Assembly (NCBI GenBank): GCA_000955785.1
Contig: JYOD01000013.1
Location: 155,495-219,494 of the forward strand
Source of the DNA: Burkholderiaceae bacterium 16
Lineage (GTDB): Bacteria; Pseudomonadota; Gammaproteobacteria; Burkholderiales; Burkholderiaceae
Length of the DNA: 64,000 nucleotides
Reading direction: 5' to 3'
Below the pieces are notes generated by a model. The model did no database searches, had not been told where the DNA came from, and saw nothing but the letters and a program-made list of their open reading frames with translations. Below are positions 1 through 9,260 of the stretch, one piece after another. Position 1 is the stretch's first letter. Each line of letters begins with the position of its first letter. A program made the translations under genes and the position numbers.

Positions 1-900
1 GTGCCGCAGGGTCAGCCAGATCAGTAGCGCCACCACCCCCAGCGCCAGCAAGGCCAGCCCGAGGAAGCGCGCCTGCATGGCGTGCAGCGGGGCGAAGGCT
101 TCGCGCGCGGGCAGCACCGCCACCAGCTCCCATCCCGTGCTCTCCATCAGGTAGCGGGAAATCAGCGGCCTGGAAGGCGAGAGAAACTCTATAGCGCTGC
201 TGCGATCATAGACGCCACAGGTGTTGCCCAGCGCGCGTGCCGGTTGCGCCGTCATGCCCGGATCCGGGTGCCGCACGTAGACCGGCATGCGCCCCGCCGA
301 TACCAGGCAATAGAAGCCGGTGGTGCCAAGCCGGTTGTGCGTGATTTCCACCAGGAAGTTGGCGCTCGACAGGTCGAGCCAGCCTCCCAGCAGGCCGACG
401 AATTCGCCTTGCGGGGAGACGATCGGCACGGTCACCAGCACCCCGGTCGCACCATTGACGCGGGCGCGGATGGGCGGCGTGATCACCGGCTCCAGGGTGC
501 GCGCGGCCTCGCGGAAATAGTCGCGGTCGCCGATGTTCACCGGCGCGCCGTCGCGGGCCAGGATGCGGCCCTGGGCATCGGCCACCATGAACGAATTGAA
601 GCTGCCCGGAACGGGAATCCGCCGCTCCAGCAGGCGGCGCAGCTCGGCGCCGGGGCGCCCGAGTTCCCCGGCTAGCTGCGGGGCCACATGGGACAGCAGG
701 GTGATGCGGTCTTCCATCGCGGTGTCGAGCTGGTTCGAGGCGAGCTTGACGATGGAGTCCTGCTGGTCCTGCAACGCGGCGCGCAGGTCGTCGTGCGCAT
801 AATAGAGCGACGCCAGCACGATGCCGGTACCAAGTACGGCGGCGAACGCCGTGGTAATCAGCGCGAGACGCGCCTTCAGGGAAAGCGAAACTTGGGGCAT
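1..900 (-). CDS. Cache-domain membrane sensor, C-terminus cut off by the window edge
   Basis: The frame reads from ATG at 900 leftwards to base 1 without a stop, giving the first 300 residues. A hydrophobic segment at residues 10-31 anchors the protein in the inner membrane. It is followed by a periplasmic dCache/PDC-type region with the typical GDRDYFREA motif at about residues 124-132, then TGVLVTVPIVSPQGE-like strands. A second hydrophobic stretch at about 282-297 would return the chain to the cytoplasm. The output domain (GGDEF, histidine kinase or methyl-accepting) lies outside the window, so the product class cannot be fixed. The gene is divergent from the neighbouring GGDEF-EAL gene across a 288-base intergenic region, which would suit a cyclic-di-GMP enzyme, but that is inference. 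Confidence 0.8.
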   Translation of the reverse strand, partial: MPQVSLSLKARLALITTAFAAVLGTGIVLASLYYAHDDLRAALQDQQDSIVKLASNQLDTAMEDRITLLSHVAPQLAGELGRPGAELRRLLERRIPVPGSFNSFMVADAQGRILARDGAPVNIGDRDYFREAARTLEPVITPPIRARVNGATGVLVTVPIVSPQGEFVGLLGGWLDLSSANFLVEITHNRLGTTGFYCLVSAGRMPVYVRHPDPGMTAQPARALGNTCGVYDRSSAIEFLSPSRPLISRYLMESTGWELVAVLPAREAFAPLHAMQARFLGLALLALGVVALLIWLTLRH

Positions 901-1188
901 GCGAGCCGGCGGTGTCGGGGAATGGCGCGTGCCTTCTGGCCGGCCGGCCCGCATAGCTGCCGGGAGTCGGGCTCCGGCAGGCTTGCGGGCCCGCCAACCC
1001 TACCACAAGCGCCTGCCCCGCGCGAGTCCGGACGGGCGCGCGGGGTGTGCCGGGCGAGTGCGTGTGGCGCCGCACGTTACTCCGGGATGCCGGGGGTGGG
1101 CGAGCCGTTGACGTCACGGTATAGTGGCTCGAAGCCCTGCGGCGGCAGGGTGAGGCCGTCGAGGGCTCCCATCCGCTCCCCCCTGTTC

Positions 1189-4100
1189 ATGAAACTGCCC
1201 TCACTTTCGCCCGTCTTGCTATCCCTGCTGGTTGCCGCTACCGGCGCCCTGGCCACGGGCGGCGCCTGGTACGGCATGCGCGCGCTGGAGCACCGGGTGG
1301 CGCGCGACGATTTCGATGCGTTGTTCTCGCCGGTCTTTACGGCCTTGCAACGGCGCCTGCAGGAGAACGAGCAATTGCTGCGCGGGACCGCGGGGCTGTT
1401 CGCCGCCGATCCCGTCGCCACGCGCGAGCAATGGCGCAACTACCTGTACACCACGCAGCTGGACGAGCTGCCGCCCGGCACGCAATCGATCGGTTATGCG
1501 CGCCTGACCCCTCCCAGGGAGCTCGACTGGCTGGTCGAGACGATACGCCACCAGGGCCAGCCAGGCTTCGAGGTCTACCCGCTGGGCCCGCGCGACGTGT
1601 ACGCGCCGGTCGTCTATGTCGAGCCCTTCGCCGGGCGCAACACGCGGGCGCTTGGCTTCGACATCCTCTCGGACCCCGTGCGCCGGGCCGCCGCCGAGGC
1701 TGCCCGCAACAGCGGCGAGGTGCGCCTGACCACCGGCGTGGAACTCGTGCACGAGAGCGAAACGCAGGCGCCGCAACGCGGCGCGGTGCTCTACCTGCCG
1801 GTGTACGGCAGCGGCATGCCGCTGAACACACCGGTCCAGCGCCAGCTGGCCGTGACCGGCTATGTCTATACGTCCTTGCGCCTGGAGGACTTGTTGCGCA
1901 GCGTCGGCTTGCCCGCCGCCGGCGCCTTGTCGCTGATGCTCTATGACGGGCGCGACACCCGGCCGGGCGCGCTGCTGGCCGGCGACGCGGAGCCCGTGGC
2001 GGCAGCCGCGCCGGCGCCGGACCAGCGGGCAGAGCGCGAATTGACATTTGGCGGCCGGATCTGGACCCTGCGTGCCACCACCATGCCAGCCTTCGAGACG
2101 GGGCATCGCCCGCGGGGCTCCCGGCTGACGCTGGCGGGCGGCCTGGCGGCGACGCTGATGGCGGCGTGGCTGGTGCTGGTGCTGGCCCGGCAGCGGGGCA
2201 GGGCGTGGCGGCTCGCGGCGCGGGCCCGCCAGGGTCGGCAGGCAGACGCCGCATTGCAGCGCGCGGGCCTGGCCAGCGCCACCGATGCCTTCCTGGTGTG
2301 CGATGCCGATGGCCGGGTCCAGATCGCCAGCGCCGCTGCCACGACATTGTTCGGCAAGGCGGAGGATCAGTTCGCCGGCACGCCCATTGCCACCTTGCTC
2401 CCCGACGCCGCCATGCTGCCCGCGCCCGCGCCGGACGGGAGGCGCGAGACCCGCGCCCGCAAGGCCGATGGCACGGTCTTTCCCGTGCGCGTAGCCGTGA
2501 CGCCAGTGCCCGCCGCCGGTCCCGGCCGCGTGATGTGGGTGGTGACCGACCTGAGCGCCATCCGCCGCGCCGAACTGGCTGCCGCCGAGCAGGCCGAGCG
2601 CAGCGCCCGCGTGCTTGACCACACGGCGCTTAGCGTCATTACCTTCGACCGCGATGGCCTGGTGACGGGCATCAACCGCGCCGCCCAGCGCATGCTGTGG
2701 TACCAGGCCGGCGAGGTGGCCGGACACATGCGCTTTCTCGACCTTCTCGACCCCCGGGAGGTCGCGGTGCGCGCCGCCGCGCTGACCAACGAGCTGGGCG
2801 AGCCGGTCGCCGCAGGCTTGCCTGCCGTGGTCGGCAAGGCGCGCCTCGGGCTGGCTGATGAACAAGAGTGGACCTATGTCCGCAAGGGCGGCTCGCGCCT
2901 GCCGGTGCAGCTGACGCTGACCGCGCTGCCCGAGGCGCGTGTCCCCGGCGCCACGGACGATACGCCGGGGGCTGCCGTAGCCGGCGGTGCTGTCATCGCG
3001 GGGCTGAACGCCGGCGGCTATCTCGCTATCGCGCATGACCTGACGGAGCGCAAGCGCGCCGACGAATATATCCGGCACCTGGCGCATCACGACGCCCTCA
3101 CGGGTTTGCCCAACCGTGCCCAGCTCCATGCACGCACGGAGCTCGTGCTGCAGCGCGCGTTGCGCAAGGGGGAGCGTATCGCGCTCCTGCTGCTCGATCT
3201 CGACCAGTTCAAGCGCATCAACGAATCGCTCGGCCACCACATGGGCGACGAGGTCCTGCGCATCGTCGCCGACCGCCTCAAGGCCGCCGTGCGCCACGCC
3301 GACTTCGTCGCGCGCATGGGCGGCGACGAGTTCGTGGTGGTGCTCGACCCGGTAAGCCAGGACAGCGAGGCCGAGCTGGTCGCCGCCAAGATCCTGGCGC
3401 GCTTGTCGGAAGATCTGCAACTGGGCAACCAGCGGCTGCGTGTGACGCCTTCGATCGGCATGGTGATCTGTCCGGACGACGGCGACAACCTCGCCGACCT
3501 GCTCAAGAACGCCGATGCCGCCATGTACGCAGCCAAGCGTGGCGGCGGCGCGCAACTCAGCCGCTTCTCCAGCGAAATGGCGGAGGCGTCGATGGCGCGC
3601 TTCACCATCGAGGGGCTGCTGCGGCGCGCGCTGGCCGCGCAAGCCTTCAAGCTGCGCTACCAGCCCATCGTCGATGCCGCCACCTTGCGCATCCTCGGCG
3701 TGGAGGCGCTGATTCACTGGGACACGCTCGAGCGCGGCGTGATCCCGCCGGCCGAGTTCATCCCCATCGCTGAACAGAGCGGCCTGATCATGCCGCTGGG
3801 CGAATGGATCCTGGCCACGGCCTGCCGCGAGATCCAGCAGTTGCGCACCAGCCTTGGGCTGGACCTGGAGGTGGCGGTGAATATCTCGCCGCTGCAACTG
3901 CGGCAGGCCGGGTTTCCCGCCATGGTCACGCAATGCCTGGCGGCGGCCGGCCTGCCGGCCGCGAGCCTGACCATCGAGGTCACCGAGGGCATCCTGATCG
4001 AGGGCGGCAGCAAGACCATCGACACCTTCGAGCGCGTGCGCGCGCTCGGCGTGGGCTTGTCGATCGACGATTTCGGCACCGGCTATTCGGGCCTGAACTA

Positions 4101-4410
4101 CCTCACGCGGCTGCCGATCGACAAGCTCAAGATCGACAAATCCTTTGTCGACGACGTGGCCCATGATGAACATCACCAGGCGGTGGCGTCCGCCATCATC
4201 ACCCTTGGGCACCAGCTGCATTTGCAGGTGGTGGCCGAAGGCGTGGAGTCGCCGGCGCAGTTCGCCTTCCTGCGCGACCGGGGCTGCGACGCGGTACAGG
4301 GCTACCTGTTCTGGCAGCCGGTGCCGCTCGCCGGCCTGATGGAGATCTGCGCGGAGGGCGGAAAAGCGACGATGCACGCCAAGGTGAAAGCCGTGCCGAC
4401 AGGCTACTGA
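1189..4410 (+). CDS. CHASE-PAS-PAS-GGDEF-EAL cyclic-di-GMP protein
   Basis: A 1073-residue membrane sensor probably able to make and degrade c-di-GMP. ATG 1189 is chosen because it begins a clean hydrophobic anchor; a longer upstream extension in this frame is low-complexity. Order: TM helix about 5-25; periplasmic CHASE domain about 35-230; second TM about 312-333; PAS about 360-470; PAS about 473-620; GGDEF about 632-790; EAL about 805-1060. GGDEF is intact at 711-715, with an RxxD inhibitory I-site (RHAD) five residues upstream. The EAL motif is at 839-841, and the downstream DDFGTG, the Lys-containing KLKIDKSFV and the AEGVE residues are present, so both active sites look competent. CHASE domains bind small extracellular ligands, but this ligand is unknown. 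Confidence 0.93.
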   Translation: MKLPSLSPVLLSLLVAATGALATGGAWYGMRALEHRVARDDFDALFSPVFTALQRRLQENEQLLRGTAGLFAADPVATREQWRNYLYTTQLDELPPGTQSIGYARLTPPRELDWLVETIRHQGQPGFEVYPLGPRDVYAPVVYVEPFAGRNTRALGFDILSDPVRRAAAEAARNSGEVRLTTGVELVHESETQAPQRGAVLYLPVYGSGMPLNTPVQRQLAVTGYVYTSLRLEDLLRSVGLPAAGALSLMLYDGRDTRPGALLAGDAEPVAAAAPAPDQRAERELTFGGRIWTLRATTMPAFETGHRPRGSRLTLAGGLAATLMAAWLVLVLARQRGRAWRLAARARQGRQADAALQRAGLASATDAFLVCDADGRVQIASAAATTLFGKAEDQFAGTPIATLLPDAAMLPAPAPDGRRETRARKADGTVFPVRVAVTPVPAAGPGRVMWVVTDLSAIRRAELAAAEQAERSARVLDHTALSVITFDRDGLVTGINRAAQRMLWYQAGEVAGHMRFLDLLDPREVAVRAAALTNELGEPVAAGLPAVVGKARLGLADEQEWTYVRKGGSRLPVQLTLTALPEARVPGATDDTPGAAVAGGAVIAGLNAGGYLAIAHDLTERKRADEYIRHLAHHDALTGLPNRAQLHARTELVLQRALRKGERIALLLLDLDQFKRINESLGHHMGDEVLRIVADRLKAAVRHADFVARMGGDEFVVVLDPVSQDSEAELVAAKILARLSEDLQLGNQRLRVTPSIGMVICPDDGDNLADLLKNADAAMYAAKRGGGAQLSRFSSEMAEASMARFTIEGLLRRALAAQAFKLRYQPIVDAATLRILGVEALIHWDTLERGVIPPAEFIPIAEQSGLIMPLGEWILATACREIQQLRTSLGLDLEVAVNISPLQLRQAGFPAMVTQCLAAAGLPAASLTIEVTEGILIEGGSKTIDTFERVRALGVGLSIDDFGTGYSGLNYLTRLPIDKLKIDKSFVDDVAHDEHHQAVASAIITLGHQLHLQVVAEGVESPAQFAFLRDRGCDAVQGYLFWQPVPLAGLMEICAEGGKATMHAKVKAVPTGY

Positions 4411-4518
4411 CCCCGAAATCCGCCAATACCCATATCGGGATTCTTTGCCCGGCTGCCACACGCCTGGCATCCGGCTTCCCTATGCTGCCCGCTGTTACCA
4501 AAGCGCAGAGGGTTGTTC

Positions 4519-5619
4519 ATGCAAGCAGGTGAGTCCGTGCCGGAGCGCGCGTTCCTGGCGATCGAAGGGGTAGGCAAGCGTTTCGGCGGGGCAGGCGGTT
4601 TTCAGGCACTGGATGGTGTTTCGCTGTCGGTGGCGCAAGGCGAGCTGTTGTGCCTGCTCGGTCCGTCGGGTTGCGGCAAGACCACTTTGCTGCGGATCAT
4701 CGCCGGGCTGGAGCGTGAAGACGGCGGGCGCATCCACGCCGGCGGGCGCGAGCTGACCGGCTTGCCGCCGCAAGCGCGCGACTACGGCATCCTGTTCCAG
4801 TCCTATGCGCTGTTTCCCAACCTGTCCGTGGCGCAGAACGTAGCCTACGGCCTGCAGGGCCGCGGCATGGGGCGCGCGCACCGCGAGGCGCGCGTCGAGG
4901 AAATGCTGGCGCTGGTGGGGCTGGCCGGCAGCGAGCGCAAGTTTCCCGGGCAGCTCTCCGGCGGCCAGCAGCAGCGCGTGGCGCTGGCGCGCGCGCTCGC
5001 GCCGGCCCCCTCGCTGCTGCTGCTCGATGAGCCGATGTCGGCGCTCGATGCGCGCGTGCGCGAGCACCTGCGGCTGGAACTGCGCCAGTTGCAGCGCCGC
5101 CTGAACATCACCACCGTGATGGTCACGCACGACCAGGAAGAAGCCATGGCGATGGCGGACCGCATCGCCGTGATGGAGGGCGGACGCATCGCCCAGGTCG
5201 GCACGCCCGGCGAAATCTACGAGCGCCCGGCGTCGCCTTTCGTCGCTGAGTTTATCGGGCAGGCCAACTGGCTGGCGGGACGGCTCAGCGGGCGCGACAC
5301 CTTCAGCGTGGGCGAGCTTGAGCTGGCGGTTTCTCCAGCCCGCGCCGGCGAGGTCGCCGATGGCGCCGCACGCCTGTGCTGCCGGCCGGAAGCGGTCCGG
5401 CTGCACCCTGCCGACGGCGAGCCTAACCGCTTGCTGGCGCGCATCGTTGACCAGACCTACCTGGGCAGCCGCTACCGCCTGATGCTGGAGGCCGATCGCC
5501 TGCCGGGCATCACGCTGTTCGCCGACGTACTGCGCGAGGAACGCCACCTGCTGCCGGCGCAGGGCAGCCACAAGTTCTGGGTGTCGCTGCCTAGCCAGGC
5601 GTTGCAGGTGTTCGCATGA
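4519..5619 (+). CDS. phnT: ABC transporter ATPase, 2-aminoethylphosphonate type
   Basis: A 366-residue cytoplasmic ATPase energising import. Walker A GPSGCGKTT, signature LSGGQQQR, Walker B LLLLDEP and the H-loop (VTHDQEEA) are all present, and residues from about 240 onwards form the TOBE-type regulatory region of CUT1/ferric/phosphonate importers. ATG 4519 is preferred over TTG 4513 because AGAGGG lies six bases before it. The stop overlaps the permease start (ATGA), so the two are translationally coupled. The AEP assignment comes from resemblance of the whole three-gene set, especially the binding protein, to the PhnS2/PhnT2/PhnU2 families. A ferric-iron or other phosphonate importer is the main alternative. 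No phosphonate-degrading enzyme is adjacent. Confidence 0.88.
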   Translation: MQAGESVPERAFLAIEGVGKRFGGAGGFQALDGVSLSVAQGELLCLLGPSGCGKTTLLRIIAGLEREDGGRIHAGGRELTGLPPQARDYGILFQSYALFPNLSVAQNVAYGLQGRGMGRAHREARVEEMLALVGLAGSERKFPGQLSGGQQQRVALARALAPAPSLLLLDEPMSALDARVREHLRLELRQLQRRLNITTVMVTHDQEEAMAMADRIAVMEGGRIAQVGTPGEIYERPASPFVAEFIGQANWLAGRLSGRDTFSVGELELAVSPARAGEVADGAARLCCRPEAVRLHPADGEPNRLLARIVDQTYLGSRYRLMLEADRLPGITLFADVLREERHLLPAQGSHKFWVSLPSQALQVFA

Positions 5620-7364
5620 CGCGCGCGTTGCCCGTGGCCGCCGCCAAAGCGAACGATGCTGCCACCATCGCCAGCCGCGCGCGCGGCGCCGGCAGCCTGG
5701 CGGACCGAATCGCCCACGGCGCGCCGGCCGCGATGAAATGGCTCTGGCTGGCAGCGCTGGCCGTGGCGCTGGTGCTGCCGCTGCTGGCGCTGTTCGGACA
5801 GGCCTGGTTCGATGAGGCCGGGCACTGGGCCCTCCCCGCGCGCATGGCGGAACTTGCCGCCAATCCCAATTTCGTACCACTGCTGGGGCGCAGTCTGGCC
5901 GTCTCCCTGACCGTGGCCGCTCTGGTGGTGCCGCTGGCTTTCGGCTTTGCCTATGCGTTGCAGCGTTCGCGTATCGCCTTCAAGCCGCTGTGGCGTGGCA
6001 TTGCACTGTTGCCGTTGTTTGCGCCCTCGCTGCTGCCGGGCATCGCGCTGGTCTACCTGTTCGGCAACCAGGGCATCTTCAAAGGCGCGTTTGGCGCGGG
6101 CGGCATCTATGGCTTCTGGGGCATCGTGCTGGGCGAGGCCTTCTACACCTTTCCGCACGCGCTGATGGTGCTGATTGCGGCGCTCTCGCTGGCCGACGCG
6201 CGCCTGTACGAGGCCGCGCGCGCGATGGGCGCTTCGCCGTGGCGGACGTTCCTGACGGTGACGCTGCCAGGGGCCCGCCACGGGCTGTTTGGCGCGGCCT
6301 GCCTGGTGCTGACGCTGGTAGTGACGGATTTTGGCGTGCCCAAGGTGGTGGGTGGCGGCTACCCGGTGCTGGCGCTGGAAGCCTACAAGGCGGTGGTAGG
6401 CCAGCAGCAGTTCGCGCGCGGCGCGCTGATCGGCATGCTGCTGCTGTTGCCGGCCTTGCTGACCTTCGGCGTGGATATCGCCATGCAGCGCCGCCAGCGC
6501 GCGCAGATGTCGAGCCGCGCGCAGGTCTATGTGCCTGGCCGCGACCCGCTGCGCGACGCCTGCTGCACGCTCGTGGTGATGGTGACCGGCGCTCTCCTGC
6601 TGACTGTGCTGGCCGCGGCGGTGGGCGCTTCGCTGGTCAAGCTGTGGCCGTACAACCTGCAGCTGACGCTGGCGCACTACGACTTCGACAATATGGACGG
6701 CGGCGGCTGGCTGGCCTACCGCAACAGCCTGCGCCTGGCCGCGCTCACCGCGCTGGCGGGCACGCTGGCGATTTTCTTCGGCGCCTGGCTGACCGAACGC
6801 ACGCGCGGGCCGGCCTGGCTGCATGGCGTGCTGCGGGCAGGCTTTGTGCTGCCGATGGCGGTGCCCGGCCTGGTCCTCGGGGTGGGCTATGTGTTCTTCT
6901 TCAACGCGCCGTCCAATCCGCTGCACACGCTGTACGGCACCATGACGCTGCTGGTGATCTGCAACGTGGCGCACTTCTACACCACCGGCCATCTCACTGC
7001 CGCCGCCGCGCTGCGCCAGCTCGATGCGGAGTTCGAAGCCGCGGCGCTTTCGCTCGGCGTGGCGCCGCTGGTCACCTGCTGGCGCGTGACGGTGCCGATT
7101 TGCCTGCCGGCGCTGATCGATATCTTCCGCTACCTGTTTGTCTCGGCGATGACCACGGTGTCCGCCGTGGTCTTCCTCTACAGCCCGGATACCGTGCTGG
7201 CCGCCATTTCTGTGCTGAACATGGACGATGCCGGCGACACCGCACCGGCGGCGGCCATGTCCACGCTGATCCTGCTGACCTCCGCGCTGGCCTGCCTGCT
7301 GCTGACGGGCGCCGCGCGCGGCTGGCTGCGGCGCACGCAAGCCTGGCGCGCGCCGCAAGGCTGA
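5616..7364 (+). CDS. Double-length ABC permease, 2-aminoethylphosphonate type
   Basis: A 582-residue inner-membrane protein with about twelve hydrophobic helices in two homologous halves. Each half carries an EAA-type cytoplasmic loop (EAARAMGASPWRTF in the first, EAAALSLGVAPL in the second) that docks on the ATPase. Fusion of the two permease units in one chain is usual for the FbpB/PhnU2 class. The first ~40 residues are polar and cytoplasmic. It starts inside the ATPase stop codon and is followed after 53 bases by the binding-protein gene, making a complete importer of ATPase, permease and receptor in that order. Confidence 0.9.
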   Translation: MTRALPVAAAKANDAATIASRARGAGSLADRIAHGAPAAMKWLWLAALAVALVLPLLALFGQAWFDEAGHWALPARMAELAANPNFVPLLGRSLAVSLTVAALVVPLAFGFAYALQRSRIAFKPLWRGIALLPLFAPSLLPGIALVYLFGNQGIFKGAFGAGGIYGFWGIVLGEAFYTFPHALMVLIAALSLADARLYEAARAMGASPWRTFLTVTLPGARHGLFGAACLVLTLVVTDFGVPKVVGGGYPVLALEAYKAVVGQQQFARGALIGMLLLLPALLTFGVDIAMQRRQRAQMSSRAQVYVPGRDPLRDACCTLVVMVTGALLLTVLAAAVGASLVKLWPYNLQLTLAHYDFDNMDGGGWLAYRNSLRLAALTALAGTLAIFFGAWLTERTRGPAWLHGVLRAGFVLPMAVPGLVLGVGYVFFFNAPSNPLHTLYGTMTLLVICNVAHFYTTGHLTAAAALRQLDAEFEAAALSLGVAPLVTCWRVTVPICLPALIDIFRYLFVSAMTTVSAVVFLYSPDTVLAAISVLNMDDAGDTAPAAAMSTLILLTSALACLLLTGAARGWLRRTQAWRAPQG

Positions 7365-7417
7365 GACCCGCCAACCCTGTTTGCCCGACACCAAGACACG
7401 CATCCCAAGGAGAAACC

Positions 7418-8437
7418 ATGCCTCACCTGTTCCGCACCGCCACCGCTGTGGCCGCCCTCTCGCTGCTGGCCGGCGCCGCCCATGCCAGCACCGTGCTGAC
7501 GGTCTACACGGCGCTCGAAGCCGACCAGATTGCCGCATACAAGGCCGCCTTCGAAAAAGCCAATCCCGATATCGAGATCAAGTGGGTGCGCGATTCCACC
7601 GGCATCGTGACCGCCAAGCTGCTGGCCGAGAAGGCCGCGCCGCGCGCCGATGCGGTGTGGGGCCTGGCGGGCTCCAGCCTCGCCATCCTCGACAAGGAAG
7701 GCATGCTGCAGCCCTACGCGCCCAAGAACCTGGCCGCGGTGGATGCGCAATACCGCAGCGCCGCTAACCCGCCGGCATGGGTCGGCATGGACGTATGGGG
7801 CGCCGCGATCTGCTTCAACACGATCGAGGCGCAGAAGCAGGGTTTGCCCAAGCCCACGTCGTGGGCCGACCTGACCAAGCCGGTATATGCCGGCAAGATC
7901 GTCATGCCGCACCCGGCGTCGTCGGGCACGGGCTACCTGGATGTCAGCGCCTGGCTGCAGATGATGGGCGAGCAGAAGGGCTGGTCTTACATGGACGCCC
8001 TGCACAAGAACATCGGCCTGTATACGCACTCCGGCTCCAAGCCCTGCAAGATGGCCGCCCAGGGCGAGTTCCCGATCGGCATTGCGTTTGAATACCGCGC
8101 CATGAAGTCCAAGAAGGAAGGCGCGCCGATCGATATCGTGCTGCCCGCCGAAGGACTGGGCTGGGACATCGAGGCCACCGCGATCATCAAGGGCACCAAG
8201 AACCTCGACGCCGCGCGGAAGCTCGCCGACTTCTCCGCCTCGTCCGAGGCCATGGCGCTGTACGAGAAGAATTTCGCGGTCCTGGCCATTCCGGGCATCG
8301 CCAAGCCGGATCCGCTGCTGCCGGCCGACTACGAGAAGCGCCTGATCAAGAACGACTTCACCTGGGCCAGCGCCAATCGCGATCGCATCCTCGCCGAATG
8401 GAGCAAGCGCTACGAAGGCAAGGCCGAGAAGAAGTAA
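7418..8437 (+). CDS. phnS: Periplasmic binding protein of the aminoethylphosphonate-type importer
   Basis: A 339-residue solute-binding protein. The start at 7418 has AAGGAG six bases upstream and opens a signal peptide of about 24 residues ending in AHA. The mature N-terminus (STVLTVYTALEADQ) and the RDSTGIVTAKLLAEK region match the extracellular-binding family 1/ferric-type fold, and closely resemble the putative 2-aminoethylphosphonate receptor family PhnS2. It is the third gene of the operon and presumably the most highly expressed. Substrate is inferred from family resemblance only; iron(III) or another phosphonate is possible. Confidence 0.88.
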   Translation: MPHLFRTATAVAALSLLAGAAHASTVLTVYTALEADQIAAYKAAFEKANPDIEIKWVRDSTGIVTAKLLAEKAAPRADAVWGLAGSSLAILDKEGMLQPYAPKNLAAVDAQYRSAANPPAWVGMDVWGAAICFNTIEAQKQGLPKPTSWADLTKPVYAGKIVMPHPASSGTGYLDVSAWLQMMGEQKGWSYMDALHKNIGLYTHSGSKPCKMAAQGEFPIGIAFEYRAMKSKKEGAPIDIVLPAEGLGWDIEATAIIKGTKNLDAARKLADFSASSEAMALYEKNFAVLAIPGIAKPDPLLPADYEKRLIKNDFTWASANRDRILAEWSKRYEGKAEKK

Positions 8438-8490
8438 GCCAGCAAGAGTAGTCAGTCAGCAGGCCCGGTGCGGCCGGTTCAACCGCGCGC

Positions 8491-8511
8491 CGGCCCTCGC
8501 CGGGCCTTCTT
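8491..8511 (+). terminator. Possible intrinsic terminator after the importer operon
   Basis: GGCCC at 8492-8496 pairs with GGGCC at 8502-8506 and is followed by TTCTTCATT. The stem is short and the T-run interrupted, so this is a modest call based on position 54 bases after the last operon gene. Confidence 0.4.
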
Positions 8512-8706
8512 CATTGACGCGAAGCATGTTGCCTCACGCAGAAACGGGTACGTTATGCATCGCATGCAGCATTGCGGCGAAGCGATTCTGCACGGGGCGA
8601 TTCTGCGGGGGGACGTGTACGGGGAAAACGCGATCGGAGAAGCCCGTACGGGCTCGCGCCGGCGCCAAGGGGGGCGGCCAATATCGTTGGCCGGCCTCCG
8701 GGGCAA

Positions 8707-9024
8707 TCAGCTGTGGGAGGCTTCCGAAGTATTGTTGCGGGAGTGCAGCCGGCGGTAGAGATCGTCGACGTGGGCGCGGCTGCTTTGCAGCTCTTCCCGG
8801 CCACGCTCCGTGATCAGGTAGACGCGGCCGATGCCGTCGCGCAGGACGCTCTCGAGATAGCCTTCCATCTGCAAGGCGCGCAGCAAGGGGCGGACGGTGC
8901 CGATATCAACCTGGAAGCCGTACTCCATCAGCATCTCGGCCAGCATGGCCACGGTGGCCGGCACCTCGACGGCAAATTGGAGGACGTAGATGCGGGCTAG
9001 CAAGCCAAGGAACTGTCGTTTCAT
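8707..9024 (-). CDS. PadR-like winged-helix regulator
   Basis: A 105-residue protein beginning MKRQFLGLLARIYVLQF. The segment from about 25 to 75 (MLAEMLMEYGFQVDIGTVRPLLRALQMEGYLES) has the PadR pattern in which the recognition helix is followed by a wing, here containing GRVYLITERGREEL. PadR proteins repress nearby genes in response to small phenolic or other effectors. Neither neighbour is an obvious target. A TATAAA -10-like hexamer lies 42 bases upstream (9066-9071 on the complement), immediately downstream of the terminator of the candidate small RNA. Function otherwise unknown. Confidence 0.75.
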   Translation of the reverse strand: MKRQFLGLLARIYVLQFAVEVPATVAMLAEMLMEYGFQVDIGTVRPLLRALQMEGYLESVLRDGIGRVYLITERGREELQSSRAHVDDLYRRLHSRNNTSEASHS

Positions 9025-9090
9025 GACGCTGCAAACGCGGCATCTCCCGTTGCGGTTGACGTTGATTTATAGTTGTGAGCCGTGCGCCGC

Positions 9091-9125
9091 AAAAAAAAAA
9101 GAAGCCGCCACGTGAGTGGCGGCTT
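9091..9125 (-). terminator. Strong intrinsic terminator, minus strand, with no annotated upstream gene
   Basis: A perfect ten-base-pair stem (9102-9111 with 9116-9125) has a four-base loop GTGA. On the minus strand it is followed by ten consecutive T (A-run 9091-9100 on the plus strand). The orientation is unambiguous because the plus-strand side continues with TTGTCGG only. Confidence 0.85.
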
Positions 9126-9225
9126 GTCGGGAATGCGTCGGAGGGGTCAATTAACTCTGGCGCAGACCAGATTTTAAAATAACTAAATACGACTTGTCAC
9201 GTACCACATGTGGACGTCCCCTCAT
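9091..9225 (-). ncRNA. Candidate small RNA of about 135 nt
   Basis: This stretch has no convincing coding frame, yet ends on the minus strand in a very strong intrinsic terminator and begins just downstream of a plausible promoter. The predicted transcript would start near 9225 and end in the T-run at 9091-9100. It contains a self-complementary GGACGTCC at about 9212-9219 (minus strand) and an AU-rich middle, a layout typical of Hfq-type trans-acting RNAs. A long leader of the PadR gene is less likely, because the terminator would stop it before that gene. No known RNA family was recognised. The whole 9025-9399 interval otherwise holds no gene. Confidence 0.4.
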
Positions 9226-9231
9226 CAGTAG

Positions 9232-9260
9232 GGTATAAGCGTTGCAAATTTACATGTAAG
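9232..9260 (-). promoter_or_regulatory. Candidate sigma-70 promoter of the small RNA
   Basis: On the minus strand CTTACA (9255-9260) and TATACC (9232-9237) are separated by exactly 17 bases. Each matches the consensus at four of six positions. Its only support is the hexamers and the intrinsic terminator about 110 bases downstream on the same strand. Confidence 0.4.

Noticed and set aside
1219..4470. Very long minus-strand open frame opposite the GGDEF-EAL gene
   Set aside because: High third-position GC creates long antisense open frames; the plus-strand product has six recognisable domains, the minus frame none.
4470..4500. TGGCAT-type sigma-54 promoter before the phosphonate importer
   Set aside because: The -12 element (TTCCC) is too far from TTGCA and no enhancer-binding regulator is present nearby.
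9200..9240. CTGATGA core resembling a hammerhead ribozyme on the minus strand
   Set aside because: The GAAA of the catalytic core and the required stem II are missing; GGACGTCC simply pairs with itself.
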